NCBI RefSeq assembly: GCF_017654505.1
Contig: NC_054534.1
Location: forward strand, 27,335,689 to 27,399,688
Reading direction: 5' to 3'
DNA from: Polyodon spathula
Lineage: Eukaryota > Chordata > Actinopteri > Acipenseriformes > Polyodontidae
DNA length: 64,000 bases
Part shown: in pieces, positions 49,826 through 63,421 of the stretch
How positions within the stretch are numbered: the first letter of the stretch is position 1
How the letters are laid out: each line of letters starts with the position of its first letter
The notes under the pieces: model-generated
Told to the model about the DNA's origin: nothing
Seen by the model: only the letters and a program-made list of their open reading frames with translations
Database searches by the model: none
Made by a program: the position numbers and the translations under genes

Positions 49826-50861
49826 TTATTGTTTTTAATTAACATTCTTGCCGTCTAAAACATACTTTAAACACTGCATAAATTATTAATGTGTGAATAC
49901 ATTTTTGCTTCAGTATTTGTAAAATAAAGAAATACATTTATAAAATCCACATGTGCAGTATGTAGGCCTACATGTTTCCTCTAATTCACTGAATTCAATT
50001 TTCTGACCAAGTCCCTAACATTTCTGTATTGTACACATTTTTTAATTTGAAGAGAAATGAAGCTTGAGGGGGGCCTAACAGCAATGTGTGCTGGAAAATG
50101 ACCACGCTCACAGATCTATTAATAGCCAGAGTACAGGTGTTATCAGTGTTTTACAGAACAATTTGTTATATAAAACAATCTTCAATTGCGCAAGTTTACC
50201 ATTACGAAGATATATACAAATGTTCAAATCAATACAAAATCTGTCTTTGAATCAAACATCCATACAAGAAGAAAACATACAAAAAAAGTATGCGGTCGGC
50301 AAGCTCACACACATTAATGTAGCAATAGTATTACAGGTAAACCTACCATGCAGAATGCTCTCACAGCATACACACCTATGATCCTTAAGGCCCCAGCACA
50401 GTATCTTATCACTCACAATGCTCATGTCAACTGAATGTATTACTGCACACAAATTGTTTGTTTTTGGGTTTTTTTTCACACTTGGCTGAAATCCAGAGGA
50501 ATGACTTTACAGTTTTTAATCAAAATGTCAGATATTCCAGAGTATTCCATTTAAAAAAGATTATAGAACTATCAACCACTCCAAGGGATCTTAAGAAGTT
50601 CCAGTACTACTGCTAGAATGACACACAAACCTGTGCACTGTCGGTGTACCAGCGATGCTAAAAGTTTAGCACCACAGTACTGTAAATGTTTGTTTAGTTT
50701 CTGTCATTTAAATTTGACTGTTTACATTACGTTTACATTTCCAACTTTAATATGTACACTACATTGTCAAAAAAGTTGTCTCCTGCATGGATTATTTGTG
50801 GGGTTTTTTGTGATACAGACATAATTTTGCTTATAGATTTGGCAACATCATCATTTGGCTC

Positions 50862-51507
50862 TGTGACAGAAATATAATGAAGGCGAGACTTCGTTGCAAG
50901 AACGTATTGACCTGGAAGGGAAACGACGTAGCAGCTGCAGATTGTAGAGACAGCTGCAATCGTTTACCAAGAGGTCATGTGTGACAGCATAGAAGGGGCC
51001 GGAGAATCGCAATCTACTCCTTCGCTTGGTTTTGCATTTAAACTAGAAGGACCGTGAGAGATGCAGTAACGACTGTTATAAAAAGAATATTCATGAGTGT
51101 TTTGTTTGTTTGTGCTTGTTAGTAATTGTATTTGTTTGTAACCCACCAGACAGCTAACACGCATCCGGGTCTATCGCCTTGAGCCAGCACAAGGATGGAA
51201 CAGCACTTCATTCCAGTCACAAATAAATTGTTATCATCCACCATGAGCCCTACTGCACGCACCCGGACTGGTGACCGTGGCTAGTATTATTGTGGGGCGG
51301 ATAACGTGTTTATTATCTGGGCTGCAATCCCTGTCTTTTCTATCTCTGTGCTTTACACATTGGTGTGTATACAGGCGCTTACTGTTTGGTCGCCAGACCA
51401 GTATTTACAAATAAACGTCCTTTTCCAAACCAGATTACAAATTGTCTGTCTGTGATTATTCTTGCATTGCATCACCTCTGCACATAATTAGCAGCCACTT
51501 TGCCACA
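50862..51507 (+). mobile_element. Solo LTR, family C
   Basis: Starts TGTGACAGAAATATAATG and ends CCACTTTGCCACA. The flanks GGCTC (50857-50861) and GGCTG (51508-51512) match in four of five bases. A TATA-like GTTATAAAAAG lies near 51075, and AAATAAACGTCC, a poly(A)-type signal, near 51408. No internal coding region adjoins it. Confidence 0.75.
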
Positions 51508-51880
51508 GGCTGGTAACAGCAGCATACTGTAACTTTACAGTAAGTCACATGGCCTGACTGGAGCTAGAACAGGAAGTGATTTTGTACCAGGAAACACTTG
51601 CAACTTCTATAGTGTTGTCTTTGAAAAATCTGTTTATTATACATTTTAACTACCGGTAATTACTGTCTATACAAGCAAAGAATCAAAAATCAACAAGAAA
51701 AGAAGGGATCAGTGATAATATTGCTACTAATGAGAGGTACATATATTTTAAAAGCATAATCAGTATCCTTATTATCTCCCAAATTAATAAAATAATCCTC
51801 CTCAGGAGTTCAATTTCAGCAAAAGAATGTACCTGCTATAATGTAGAGCAATACAACACTTAGACAAAACCAGACACAAC

Positions 51881-51881
<1 letters not shown>

Positions 51882-51916
<35 letters not shown>
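51882..51916. repeat. (AAT)n microsatellite
   Basis: About eleven AAT units. Confidence 0.95.
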
Positions 51917-51918
<2 letters not shown>

Positions 51919-53019
51919 TGAGCTAAATTGACTTAACCTTGTTTTTATTACTCTGTAAAATACAACTAATCAATTATTCACTAGATGGCAGTGTTTACCA
52001 CAGTAGAATGCAGTTGCCTCTGCATTTCTAACCCATCAAATGATATTAAGCTTAAAAATCCTCATATCTCAAAGGCAGCTTAAACAAATGAAAATAGCAG
52101 CATTTGTTCTTCTAGGCATGACTGTTACTGTATAGCCGAATTTGAAATGTATGTTTCACTGTAGATAACAAATAAGTACATCCATTTTACTGATGAAGTG
52201 CAAAAAAGCAGCTCTGACTTCGCTCTGCTCCTTGCACAGGAAGATGATGACAGCTTGCATGTTTTTGTAATTTCTTGAATTCAGTAACAGATTTCCCTCC
52301 AATAGCTGTAATTGCAAGCCCTGTATAATGAGGTCCTGGATTCATCCATTCCACTACACCTGCATAAAACGTTAACTTTCAATTGTGAATCATAGCGTTT
52401 TTACAAATCACTCTCCTCGGAGCAGTGTTCAGGACACCTGATATGCTCAATAGCATCTTTAATTACATAGCAATAACTCATGAATGATCATTTTATATTG
52501 TATTCATGTTTTATTTTTTTTCTAATAAAAAACAATAGATGTATGTACTTTTGTATTGTAATGGAATAGTCCATATGGTGGACATTATTTCTGTGGTCCA
52601 AAATGTGTATTTTAGTGTTTCCTCACTTGACCCTTTTAATTGTTTTAACATTTTAATTTATGGGTAAGTAGAAGTGAATGTGCCATGGCCTGTCGATTAT
52701 GCACTAAGAGTGTTGATATACTGGCAACCCATAGACAGACGATCACTGTCAAATATATTTTAGCCATATTCAGAAAAACCTATCGAGTGTTAATGATCTA
52801 ATGTGTGCCAAGCTAGTTATTGCTCATACGGAGAAATAACCCTTAAGCAAGCATTACAACTCAAATGTTGTTTCTGATTATACTAATATGATAGAAACTT
52901 AAAATGGTTGGGTGTCATGAATGGGGCTTTTATTTGCTCCTCAGCAGTGTACTGTAGAACAAGACTGAACATAGAGGTATATGCAATACTAACTGCATTA
53001 AACAAAATCTATAGTATTC

Positions 53020-53020
<1 letters not shown>

Positions 53021-53066
<46 letters not shown>

Positions 53067-53070
53067 TAAT
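53021..53070. repeat. (AAT)n microsatellite
   Basis: About sixteen AAT units with one interruption near the right end. Confidence 0.95.
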
Positions 53071-55328
53071 ATAATCAGATTTGTCTGCCATTAATCTTTT
53101 CAAAACCATACCAGAATACCGTTCCACCTGCAAAATGTACTGGTACTTTTATATTGTTCCTTTTTGGTACTTGAAATATTCAAAATACTATTTCCAGCAT
53201 TGTGTTTCAAAGGTTTTGGTTTGCACATGACTTCAGTTATTGCTGCAGCTGGGCGTGCCTGGTGAAGAGGATTAGCAGCTTCCCCGCCTCTGACACTGCT
53301 GTTCCACATAAACAGATTTAACAGCTGAAACTATTTGATACCTTAGTCTGGCACTTTTCTAATAATTGTCAAATCAAGAGTAAACTCGGGCACGTGGACT
53401 GGGTAACAATGTGCACGGTTACAGAAACACAAACTATACCATTAGCAGACCAGGAATTTTATAAATGTCCCCTGGTGAAAACCAATGGAAAAGGATGACT
53501 AATAGACACCAGACTGGCCTATTTATCCGAAACACAAACTTCATGCTGTGCCTGTTTTGTTGGGTTTTTTTTTTCATTGTAGTGCTTTTACAGGAAACCT
53601 GACAGATTCAAATTTCTAATCAAATTTAGCAGTGCGATTTTAGGCACAAACCCAATTAGCAAAGCTAAGTGTTGTATGACTTTCAGCCACTGCTCAAGGG
53701 AAAATATTGATGACTGAATTACCCTTTTCAGATGCAGGTCCTTTAAAAGAAAAGTGTGGAGAGGCAGAATAATAAAGCCAGGTACTTTCTGCTCTTTCTC
53801 TATCCATCACCACCTTTGGACTCATTTCCACTTGGCTATTTTATGAAGCTTTCACTATTGCACAATGCTTGAATGGAGTGCCTCTCGAGCATCTTTGACT
53901 AATCTTGACTCTAAAATCTGAATAACTGATCATGTACTGTAAAGACTCCAAACTAATAAACACATTTACATACCCTGTACCTTTGTATTTCTGTAATGAC
54001 CCCGAAAAGAAAAACGCTGCAGGTGACATCCTTCAAAACCGACGTAAAGGTTGACTCGCTGAAGGTTTGCGTACATGCTTTGTACATAACTAGGTAAAGG
54101 TAGAAATCAGTACATGTACTTGGGAGTTCTCTTGGTTTTGCTTTCCAGAATCTGAACTTAAATACATATTTTACAAAGGAAAAAGCAGAAACAAATGTTG
54201 TAAAACTACTTTGAATACACCAAAACATTTCAACTCCATACACATTTCCAATGAAAAAAAGCAGACATAACTTATTATTAACTGTACGGTCATCCTTACA
54301 TTTTGCTTTTGTCTTTAATTAAAATTGTACATTCATTTTCACATTTAATATTAAATGATAGTGTTAACAATGTATCAAGACATAGAAGTATAAATCTTAT
54401 AAAACGATAAATTTACAGTTACTGTGCTGTTTAGGATTATTATTTTTGTGAAACATTTAAAACTATTAGAACTGAAACAGAAACTAAAAATGTAAAAAAA
54501 CTAAACAAGCTACTACTTGTGACCTTTGCTGTGCATTATACATATCATAGTGAGTAGGGCTAGTGACTAGTCTCTCCTGCACTGTCCAGGCAGCGACAGT
54601 TAAGGGGAATGGCAAATCACAAGTGAAATGGGTAATGGTTAACACTAGTTACAGAACATACAGTACAAATTACAGAGAACCCTACACGTTCAGAGATAAG
54701 ATAAATAAAAACATGAAGGCTTGTGGGGAAATCCTTCAAGGTTAGCGTTTTAAAGCAGCGATTGGACTCTTAATTTGGACTTGTTTCAGCATACTTATTG
54801 GAGTTTGGATTTTGAAATCATTTTACATAGTATTTTTTGTCGGTGTATTTGCACCGTTTTTTCCAGCTTTCAAAGGTATGACCCTATCTCAGATGGGGGT
54901 ATGCCGTAGAGTACATTATTTGGAAAGGGGTGGAGGACCTTAAAAGTTTGAAAACCACTTCTCTAAATCATTTTGAGATATTTCTAAATGAACAGGAAGT
55001 TATTTAGATTATGTTAAATTGAATTATTTAAAGACATCTCAAAAACACTTTGAGATATCTTAAAATGATTTAAAGATGTCTAAGTATTTTTTTATTTATA
55101 ACTTTTTTTTTCTTTTATTTAAACAGAAACAACAATAGAGAATGCCAGAGAATACACATGAATAATAATAAAATATTATGAAACTATATAAAGTATCCCT
55201 TTTAATTTACATATTTTGGATAGAATTAAGAACAGCATTTCTGTGAAAACAGAATAAATGTACAGTTGTTTTTGTGAAAATAGCAAGTATTATTATGCAA
55301 AATAAGGCTTTAAAAATAAAATACATAC

Positions 55329-55440
55329 CGCTGTCTGATGGGGTAGCCTCCTCTACTTTTCCAAAAAGAAACTCATATTTGGCCTTTGCCACACTTTGTG
55401 CATGTGGTGACGTGCTTTTGACCCAAACAAATGTTTCTGC
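55329..55440 (-). CDS. psd3: psd3 coding exon 2: conserved PSD3 N-terminal block
   Basis: 112 bases, codons 8-44 plus one base. It encodes AETFVWVKSTSPHAQSVAKA then KYEFLFGKVEEATPSDS. AETFVWV and SVAKAKYEFLFG are near-identical to the start of mammalian PSD3, and this exon identifies the gene's N-terminus. The acceptor is CCTTTACAG and the donor is GACAGCG|GTATGT. It enters in phase 0 and leaves in phase 1. Confidence 0.96.
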
Positions 55441-57094
55441 CTGTAAAGGAAAGAAGTTAATTTAAACAGTATATAAACAATTAAAAACTAAAATGTGTCT
55501 AATATCGTATCTAGCAAAACTGATAGAACAAACCTGAAAGGGCAGTTTAAACATACCGTCACAAACAGTTTCTAATAGACTGAAACTGCTCCTCATAAAC
55601 TGAATGGACAGCCCCTAATTATTTTAGAACAAACTAACCAATTTTGTCTTGAGCACATACAAATTACCAAAACGACCAGCTGCCTAAATTACACATATGT
55701 ATTCTGACTGTTTTTTTTTTTTTTCCATTTCCATCGGTTTTTACACCTTTGATGCCATTTCATAACAAACCGGTACTGTACATAAAGATACATTCAGAAT
55801 AATACATCAAAATATACATGAGATATATTACCGGTTTTCTTTTTCTTAAATAGGCCTATATATTTGTGTTCTACTTTAATGATCTACAGTAAGATTGCAC
55901 TGGTATTGAATTGCCCAGTCTTTGCTGGGTCACAGTTTCTAGTGACAATTACTTAAAGATATTTCACACAGGGACATTCAAAGTTAGCAGTTATTGTATG
56001 ACATTGATCAGTACTGCCGCTATTTAATGTGTTGAATGTACAGGGAAGGAAATAAAACACCCATTGCATAGCCATTTCATTAGGTCAGTCTGAACTTGAT
56101 GTCTCTGTGGTTTGCCTCATTAAAAACACAGATGAACTCACAACAAAAAGGACTGCCAAACTGCTATGCAATGGGAGTCTCATTTCCATCTCTGAAGTAA
56201 CAGGTTAGGCACTTACTGTACTGAGCAGAACAGCAGGTAGGATACATTTAATAAGTCATCAGAAAAAATCTTTACGAAGACTACTTCAGTTAACGTTTCT
56301 TCTCCTAGCACTACTGTATTTGTTAAGAAAATGTGCAAAAGCAATATTTATTTTTAACAGAATTTATAAAATTTGTAAAGACGAACAGATTGATAAGTTC
56401 CTCTTTGATGATGATTTCAGTAGGTTAATGGCACGTTATTTTTTATCTTGTCATAATATACAACAGTTTGGAGGCACAGCCCTCCAACCCTCTCCCTCTG
56501 AGAACTGCAGAACCAAGCCCGGTAAAGTGCATTCAAGCCAGATTAAACTGGTCCTACAGTATGTACTGTAGTACAGTATCAAAAACAGTTACCCCACACA
56601 TCTGGTGGGGTTTAAATGTGCAGCTCTGTAAATAGGATGCTTTTGTAGAAAAAATATGACTTGATTTCCATTGTATCAGGACCTGGAAACAAAGCCAACA
56701 GTACCTCCCATATTGTATGTAATTTAGGGTAAATATGTATTTTTCAAATCCTCTCTGAGAAAAAAACAAGGTTATTATTATTTGATATTCCTACCCTTTT
56801 ATTGCCACACTTAAAGACATCTTATTAGGATTAACAAACGGGTAGTTATAAAAAGGAAATTCCAATTGTTAATGCTACAGTACTGGTTTAATGTGGAAGA
56901 CTAGGACACAACCGAGGTTTTTTTCATTTGTTAAAGACTAGGGCACAATTTAATACAAATATAAAAATCTGTCCCAAGTGGTATACTTCTTTCATTGCAG
57001 CTGATGTGACTTTACATTTCAAAGAAATTATAACAAGATTATGGCAGGGCTGAGACCTTGCACAAGTAAATAGCGTACTGTATTTTGTTTGGGT

Positions 57095-57180
57095 TTTTTT
57101 TGTGGCCAGGTGTTAACTGATTTATTGATTATCAATTAGCCCTGGCCACATGCTATATGAAGGAGCTGGAAAGCCAGCTC
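57095..57180 (+). repeat. Fragment related to LTR family B
   Basis: GGCCAGGTGTTAACTGATTT...GATTATCAATTAGCCCTGGC then CACATGCTATATGAAGGAGCTGG matches the inverted GGCTGG/ATCAATTAA/CCAGCCAC block and TATA region of the LTRs at 8.66 and 38.4 kb, but in the opposite orientation. The ends were not found. Confidence 0.45.
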
Positions 57181-59675
57181 CTTTGTTCTACCTGCAATCC
57201 TGAGATGGATCTGCTGAAGACTCACAACTCTGGGTCTCACTAACCAAGTACACAACCACCATGTGTAAAAAATCTGGGTTGTTAGTGCTAAATTTAGAAC
57301 AGGAATTAATTCAGGGGATTTTAAATCCCACAATATATTTACAGAGGGTGTTTTAGAAGAGGGTTCCTGCAGTGGGGGCAGAGCTGAAGCTAACTGTTTG
57401 GTGTACCTTTATTTGCTAGCTATGTTTTTCTCCCCTTTTAAATTTTGTGATCAGGATTTATTAGAGGTAATGCAGTTATTTTAAACAATACAGAAGAAAC
57501 CATGGTGACTACATGGATTAGACATTCTCAAATGTGAAATGAGAGCAGATGCTTACGCCTGTGTTTTAAGGCTGCCATGGCTGCCTCAGTACTCCCTGGG
57601 AATGCTGTTGTCATGACTTCGTAAGGAGCCTTGAGATTGTACAGGCCATTGCCCAGAGTTTCACAAACATTCAGGATGCCAATTTCACATCTAAGCAGTC
57701 ATTTGGGTAATTGTTACTCAAACACTTGAGTATTGTATGTCTGAATTCTAAAGCACTAATAAAGTATTTAACCCCTTTTTATTAAAATATCAAACAGTAG
57801 CATACTTACAGTTATTACAGGCCTGTAGCTGTATTAAACCACAACACTTGCAGACATGCAACACGAAAACTGTTTAGCTCACACATGAGTTAAGTTTTGG
57901 TCTATAACTGTACATTTTTATAGGTGTGACTGTTTTTTTTGTTTTTTTTTTTCTTATCAAGCATTCCCAGTAACAGAGTTTTAAGTCTCAAACCTGTCAA
58001 TCACTCTTCAATGAAAGGTCCTGCGACTCCCGTGTTGCTGAGGCAGCTGCAGTTTCTGACCGCTGCAGAGTGTACTTTCTGACAGCAAAGTCAATCTTCC
58101 AGAAGCATTCAAAGGGTTAAAATGCCAAGTTCCATTCAGAAGTCCTGTACAGGATACTGTACTGGGGGCTTGCTTTGGCATTTTTCATCTACAGTCTCTA
58201 CCCAAAGCGCTCTCTGTGTCTCATCCTTGTGGCAGTTTTTATCAGTTGATAATGTATAACAGATATCCCTTTGTAACTGTGTATAGAAAGTCTTTCAGCT
58301 ACCAGAGAGTTACAACTTTTGCGCAGTTTACTGTACGTCAAATTAAAATGGAAATGACTCATTAGGGTTAATTATTGTTTGTCTTCATTAAGCAGCATTG
58401 CTGTTTGTGTGTAAAAAGACATGCGACGTGTGGATGACCCATTCTTCTCAAAAACAAGGGTTTGTCAAAATAAAAAAACAAGTTCACCGAATGCAAAATG
58501 TGTGACTTGTTGAAAAATCTTTTCAACACTAGTGTTTTACTTGCATTTAAAAGTACATTTCCCCTTTGGTACCATAGGTTTCTCTAATATTTTACATAGC
58601 TAATGTTCATTTTACAATGGCTACTTGCGCAATGGTGGCAAAGTCCCATCAATGCAACATTTAAATCTCTTATTGCGCATTCACTCTGTGATTACAGAAA
58701 AACAGCAGTGTAATAAATCAAACTAAAGGTTTTCTTTTGTTCAAACTTGTGCAGTGAACGACAGCTGAAATGTGGATTACAGAATGATGCAACATGTGCA
58801 TGGATTAAAACACACTAGGACATGTTATGTAAAGTTAAGGGCACTACAATTCCAGAAGAATGAGTAGAAAATGCTGAAAGGTACAAATTAATTAAAGAGC
58901 AGACAGCGCTTCTCTTTTTCAAGTGTGGAAATTGTGCTGTTTGAAATATTTTGCCTCAGTAGACAAATTGGAATATTTGAAGTGACACACATTACAGTAG
59001 GCCCCTACATCTGGGATCACATTGATTGCTATCTGCTTTCAGTTAACTGTCAGTCAATACCTTTAATGCTAGTCAGGAGATTTCTACCAACCCCTACAGC
59101 TGCTTCTGATTTCACTTTCTCTTCATTCCATTAAAGACACATTTTGATTGTTACTGTACTGTATGCCAGGACTTGCATTGTTCCACTTGTGTAAAGTTAT
59201 GGCTGTTGAAACTCAGCACTCAGAACAGAATACTGTAACACTGCATTACGTGTTCTATTGGAATGGACGATCAGCTATATATTGTCATATATACCATATC
59301 TGAGGAAAAACTAAACCATCATATAAAGATGCACTTACAAAGATACAACCTAAATTAAACATATAAGAAAATGACGTTTGGATGCAGTAAGCGGCCATTC
59401 GTCTGCTAACACACCGAGCATTACAGTTATGCACTGCTTCTCATTTCCAGTCGCGATTACTTGCACCTGTTTTTCTCCCTTTTTGCAAAGTGTGGTATAG
59501 CTTTGCATGCAGAAGAATATGGGGGTCTGATCAGCATTTCCATGTACCATGTAAAGGTAGGGTGGGTGTCCAAATTAGGTCATGAATGGGAGGTCACTCA
59601 GGCCTACAGTTCAGTGTAACCATTTCTTCCAAAGACAATAATATGTGCCAAAGTTTATCAAAATGAGGTGGTCAC

Positions 59676-60640
59676 GTGAAAAATTGCAGTTTTTTGATTG
59701 ATTTCATATGGCATGACCCCTCAGCAACATATCCAGAATTTGCCCCTTCCTCTCTAACTACTCCAAGCAGCTCCTACTTCAGGCCCTGGTACTGTCCCGC
59801 CTTGACTACTGCAACTCCCTCCTGGCCGCCCTCCCTGCTTCTGCTATCCATCCACTCCTGCTTATCCATAACTGCTGCTCGCCTTGTCTTTTCCTTTCCT
59901 CGTTTCTCTCAATGCTCCACTCTCTATCGCCGCTCACATCCAATTCAAAACTCTTGTACTCACCTATCGCTGCCTCGACCTTTCTGTTCCCTCCATTTCT
60001 CCCTACAAACCCTCTCACTCCTCCACCACTGAAAGACTAGCTTTATGCCCCCACCATTCCCCGCTTCCAGAGCCCGCTCCTTCTCTACCCTTGCCCCTCA
60101 GTGGTGGAACGGCCTACCCACAGATATTAGGACTGCTCAGTCCCTGACCACCTTCCGGTGTCTCAAGACACACCTGTTCAGACAGCATCGGTAAACCTCT
60201 CAACTCTGGACCACACTGGACTAGAATGCACCTAATTGTACCAGTACTTGCACTGAACTGCCCCATATTTTGCTGTAATATACTACTGCTCTTAATTATA
60301 ACTATTTTCTGTATCATGTAGTTGATTTTACTCCTAAATGTATCCACGCTTTTTGTAATTGCTCTTATTTTAAATCGTTCTTATCCATTTATTGTACTTA
60401 GTATGTGCTCTTAATGAAATGTACTCTTATAAGCAAATAGCTTTACTATAAGTTTAACTGCTCTCAGTTGAATTCACTTAAATATCATTTTTTTCTGTAT
60501 TCTTTATTTTGCTCTTATTGAATTTGATCTTATTTTCTACTGATTTTGCTATACTTTATAACGGCTCTGAGCTGTAAGGTGTTATTGTGTTACTTTGTAA
60601 CAACTGTAAGTCAACCTGGATAACGACATCTGCTAAAAAA

Positions 60641-60696
<56 letters not shown>
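59676..60696 (+). mobile_element. L2-like LINE, 3' end of ORF2 and tail
   Basis: Reverse-transcriptase C-terminal text is spread over frames: LVLSRLDYCNSLLAALP (about 59785), FKTLVLTYRCLD (about 59950) and QWWNGLPTDIRTAQSLTTFR then CLKTHLFRQH (about 60100-60190). These are standard for the last part of L2/CR1-group LINEs. The 3' end carries GTAAGTCAACCTGGATAACG and CATCTGCTAAA, a typical fish LINE tail, followed by an AAT microsatellite. It is 5'-truncated and frame-broken. Confidence 0.82.
60643..60696. repeat. (AAT)n tail of the LINE
   Basis: About eighteen AAT units directly following the LINE 3' end, consistent with expansion of its terminal repeat. Confidence 0.93.
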
Positions 60697-63400
60697 CATC
60701 ACTTGTTAATGCTATAAAACGTATACACACCAGTCATATTTTACTTACCCAAACCAGTATCCTAAAATACATATTTTCTCTGACTGCACAGTAAATGAAC
60801 GAAATTTAAATAGCACTTAATTGCTAAGTTTACATCATATTTTCATATTTCCCATATAGGATATTGTGTGTTATCCGCCAAGGTTCCTCATTGGACGTTA
60901 AAAATAATGTACTAGACAGCATGCAACACCTCAGCAGTTTGTAATCTGCTGTACTTAGTGACTAAAAAATTGTATTTGTATTTGTAAATAATACATACTG
61001 TAAGATGTTTATTGTGAACCCACCTGAACGGTTTAGTCTAACATTAAAAGAAGAATCCATACAAGAGCACACTACAGAACTCTGTTGTTCAGAGCCAGTT
61101 TTCATCAACTTAGGGGCAATTTAGTGCTGATGTGAAGAAAAGCAAGTTTATGCATGACATTGAGATAATTTGCATCATATTAAAGTCTTAGCTTGGCAAT
61201 TCTTTCTGTGCAGCAAGAACCTTCCCAGCTGTTCTGCGAGGCAACACATTGTTTATGCAGCAGAAATAAGAAGATTGAAGAAAAACTCTGTAATGGTTAA
61301 CTTTACCTGTAGGCCATTTACATTCATAATAAAATTTAAAAAATACAAAAATCAGACACCAGTGTCACTTTAAAAGTTTAAAAATAAAAACACTAAATGT
61401 ACTGCATGACCTTTAAACAGATGTTGGCTATTCAAAAGGGGTTTACAGTAAACAAGTGAGTATACTGTACAATAAACCAGGCATTTAAGAAAGCTGAACT
61501 GCAGTGTTTTAAAACACTACATTTGTGTTTCTGTACTGCACACTCTGGACCCATAAGGCTCACATTGCAATTGTTCTAGAGCAAGAACATCTCTGATAAC
61601 TGGCAGAGCTGATGCCCTCATTTGTGGATGAAATATTGTCTAAGCAATAGAGGACTGTTCAGCCCACGCTGATTCCTAGATTGAAAAGGCCTGTACTACA
61701 TCAGTTACAATACACACAGCAAACGAGGAGACGGGTGGAATACAGTTTAATGTTAAAATAAGCAATACAAGTGAATCTAAAATAGTTTTAAAAAGTTATT
61801 TTGTATTCAAAGGTCAGAAATACTGAATGCAGCAGAATTGTGTCGTTAGAAATAATATCCACAGTAGAGCCAGTATTATCTTCAGATGTATGGGTTAGTG
61901 TTTAATAAGTGGTTTGTGTTAAGTATGATATTGTACAGTACATTTGAGTTTCCAGTGATGTCAACAGCATATTGTCAGTTACACAGGTTGGTACAGATGG
62001 AGATGAGCCTTCTTTCTGTTTGGTTTTAATATATGAATGTCAAGGCATATCTGAGTGCAGTCACATACAGTAATGTGATTCACCAAGAACAGCTGTTTTA
62101 CAAATTAATATTGTTTCCCAAACTTAACACATATCCATAATCACAAGATGCCCCTTTAGACGCCCAAATATGCAAATCACTGGGGAAAATGTCTGAGCTG
62201 TAAGAGACAGAGCCTGTTCATAATGGGGATGTTTTTCCTACTAAGTTGAGTGCACAATCCAAAGACACAGTTCAAACTGTCAAAACAGTGTTTTATGATA
62301 TATGGGACGAAAGGAAACAAAATAATCCTGGCATGTACAGCAGCCATACAAGAACGCATGCTCAGGGCGTAAAAACTGGCTATTAACAAATAAAAAAAAA
62401 AAAAAAAAATCCTTGCTTTGTATTATCAATTACTATATCCTGTTTATGTAACATGCTCTGGTATTATTCAATATTTAAAATAATGTGGCCCTTTGCTGCA
62501 TAAAATAAAGATGCTCCACTACTGTGAAGAAAGAATACCCTTATAATCATTTCTTTAATAAGGCAAAGCCTGTCCTACAGAAATTGTCAATTGTAAAAAA
62601 TTAAATCCTGAAATAGACATACAGTTGTGATGAAACCCATCAGAGCAAGTCCCTGTTAATTAAACTGCGCTAACTGAGGGAGGAACGACACACTTGGGGA
62701 GAAATACTGAGGACTGTGTAACAGATTCTTTCTATTTAACTATTCTCACGATGGAGAAGAACACACTTTGTATTGTTACAACTACAGTAAGTTCTAGCTA
62801 TGTTTCTTTTCCACCTTACATTTTATTGCATTGTTTTCACATTGTATAGGAATAAGTAATCTATGTAAATGTTCCAGGCTACCGTCCCTATTTGACAGTA
62901 CATACTGAAATGAAGAGACCCCTTACTACTTTTACAGTATGACTAGGTTAATGCTGATTGTGAGCAAATATTACATACAGTACTGGTACTAGTATAGTTA
63001 CTATAAACCGTACCGGTGTTTTTGTTAGAATATTAAAATATCATACACTTTATTCATTATGATTACGCAAACTTAAGTGACAAGTACTTGTTTTCACCAG
63101 CCATGCGCATTAGTCTTTTGTAAATGTCCAATCAGGAGAATATAACAGATTACGTTTGTATGCTGTATTTATTATATAACTACAAATAACAAATAAATAA
63201 ACAAATAAATAAATAAACTACCACATCCATGTTTTACCATGATCACAATATTTCTTTTTTCTTAGGATAATACAAACTGGAAGAAAGCTGCGTTACACGC
63301 AATGTTACAACTTTAGTAGCTGCAGAAGTCAAGCCACGAGTCTCAGCTTACAATACAAGAAGGTAAAAGTACGGTAAATAAATAATGCAGAGTGGCTTAC

Positions 63401-63421
63401 CCCATCATTACCCTCTTCCAT
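63401..63421 (-). CDS. psd3: psd3 coding exon 1: start codon
   Basis: ATG at 63421-63419 begins MEEGNDG, then the donor GATGGG|GTAAGC. Joining exon 2 gives MEEGNDG-AETFVWV, the same length and start as the mammalian protein (ME....-AETFVWV). The exon is phase 0 at its end. Upstream on the minus strand there is a possible but weak acceptor (TTGGCAG, or TCAG four bases on), so it is unclear whether this exon extends as 5' UTR or is spliced to an upstream non-coding exon. Confidence 0.88.

Larger units (their letters stand above)
47270..55328 (-). other. psd3: psd3 intron 2
   Basis: An 8.1-kb intron. It contains a Tc1 fragment abutting a solo LTR (47.45-48.95 kb), a piggyBac-like MITE (49.3-49.8 kb), another solo LTR (50.86-51.5 kb) and AAT microsatellites. 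From 53.3 to 55.3 kb I see no gene; short inverted repeats with AAATCATTTTGAGATAT occur near 54965-55075. Confidence 0.85.
55441..63400 (-). other. psd3: psd3 intron 1
   Basis: An 8-kb intron. It contains a small LTR-B fragment (57.1 kb) and an L2-like LINE 3' end with an AAT tail (59.7-60.7 kb). In 55.5-57.0, 57.4-59.6 and 60.75-63.4 kb I see only AT-rich sequence with frequent TACTGTA-type motifs and no gene. Confidence 0.85.

Noticed and set aside
54545..54760. Possible SINE-like unit near 54.6 kb
   Set aside because: No A/B box pair of a polymerase III promoter and no tail were convincing.
54950..55080. Short inverted repeats with AAATCATTTTGAGATAT
   Set aside because: The arms are short and imperfect, and no target duplication is visible; too weak to call a MITE.
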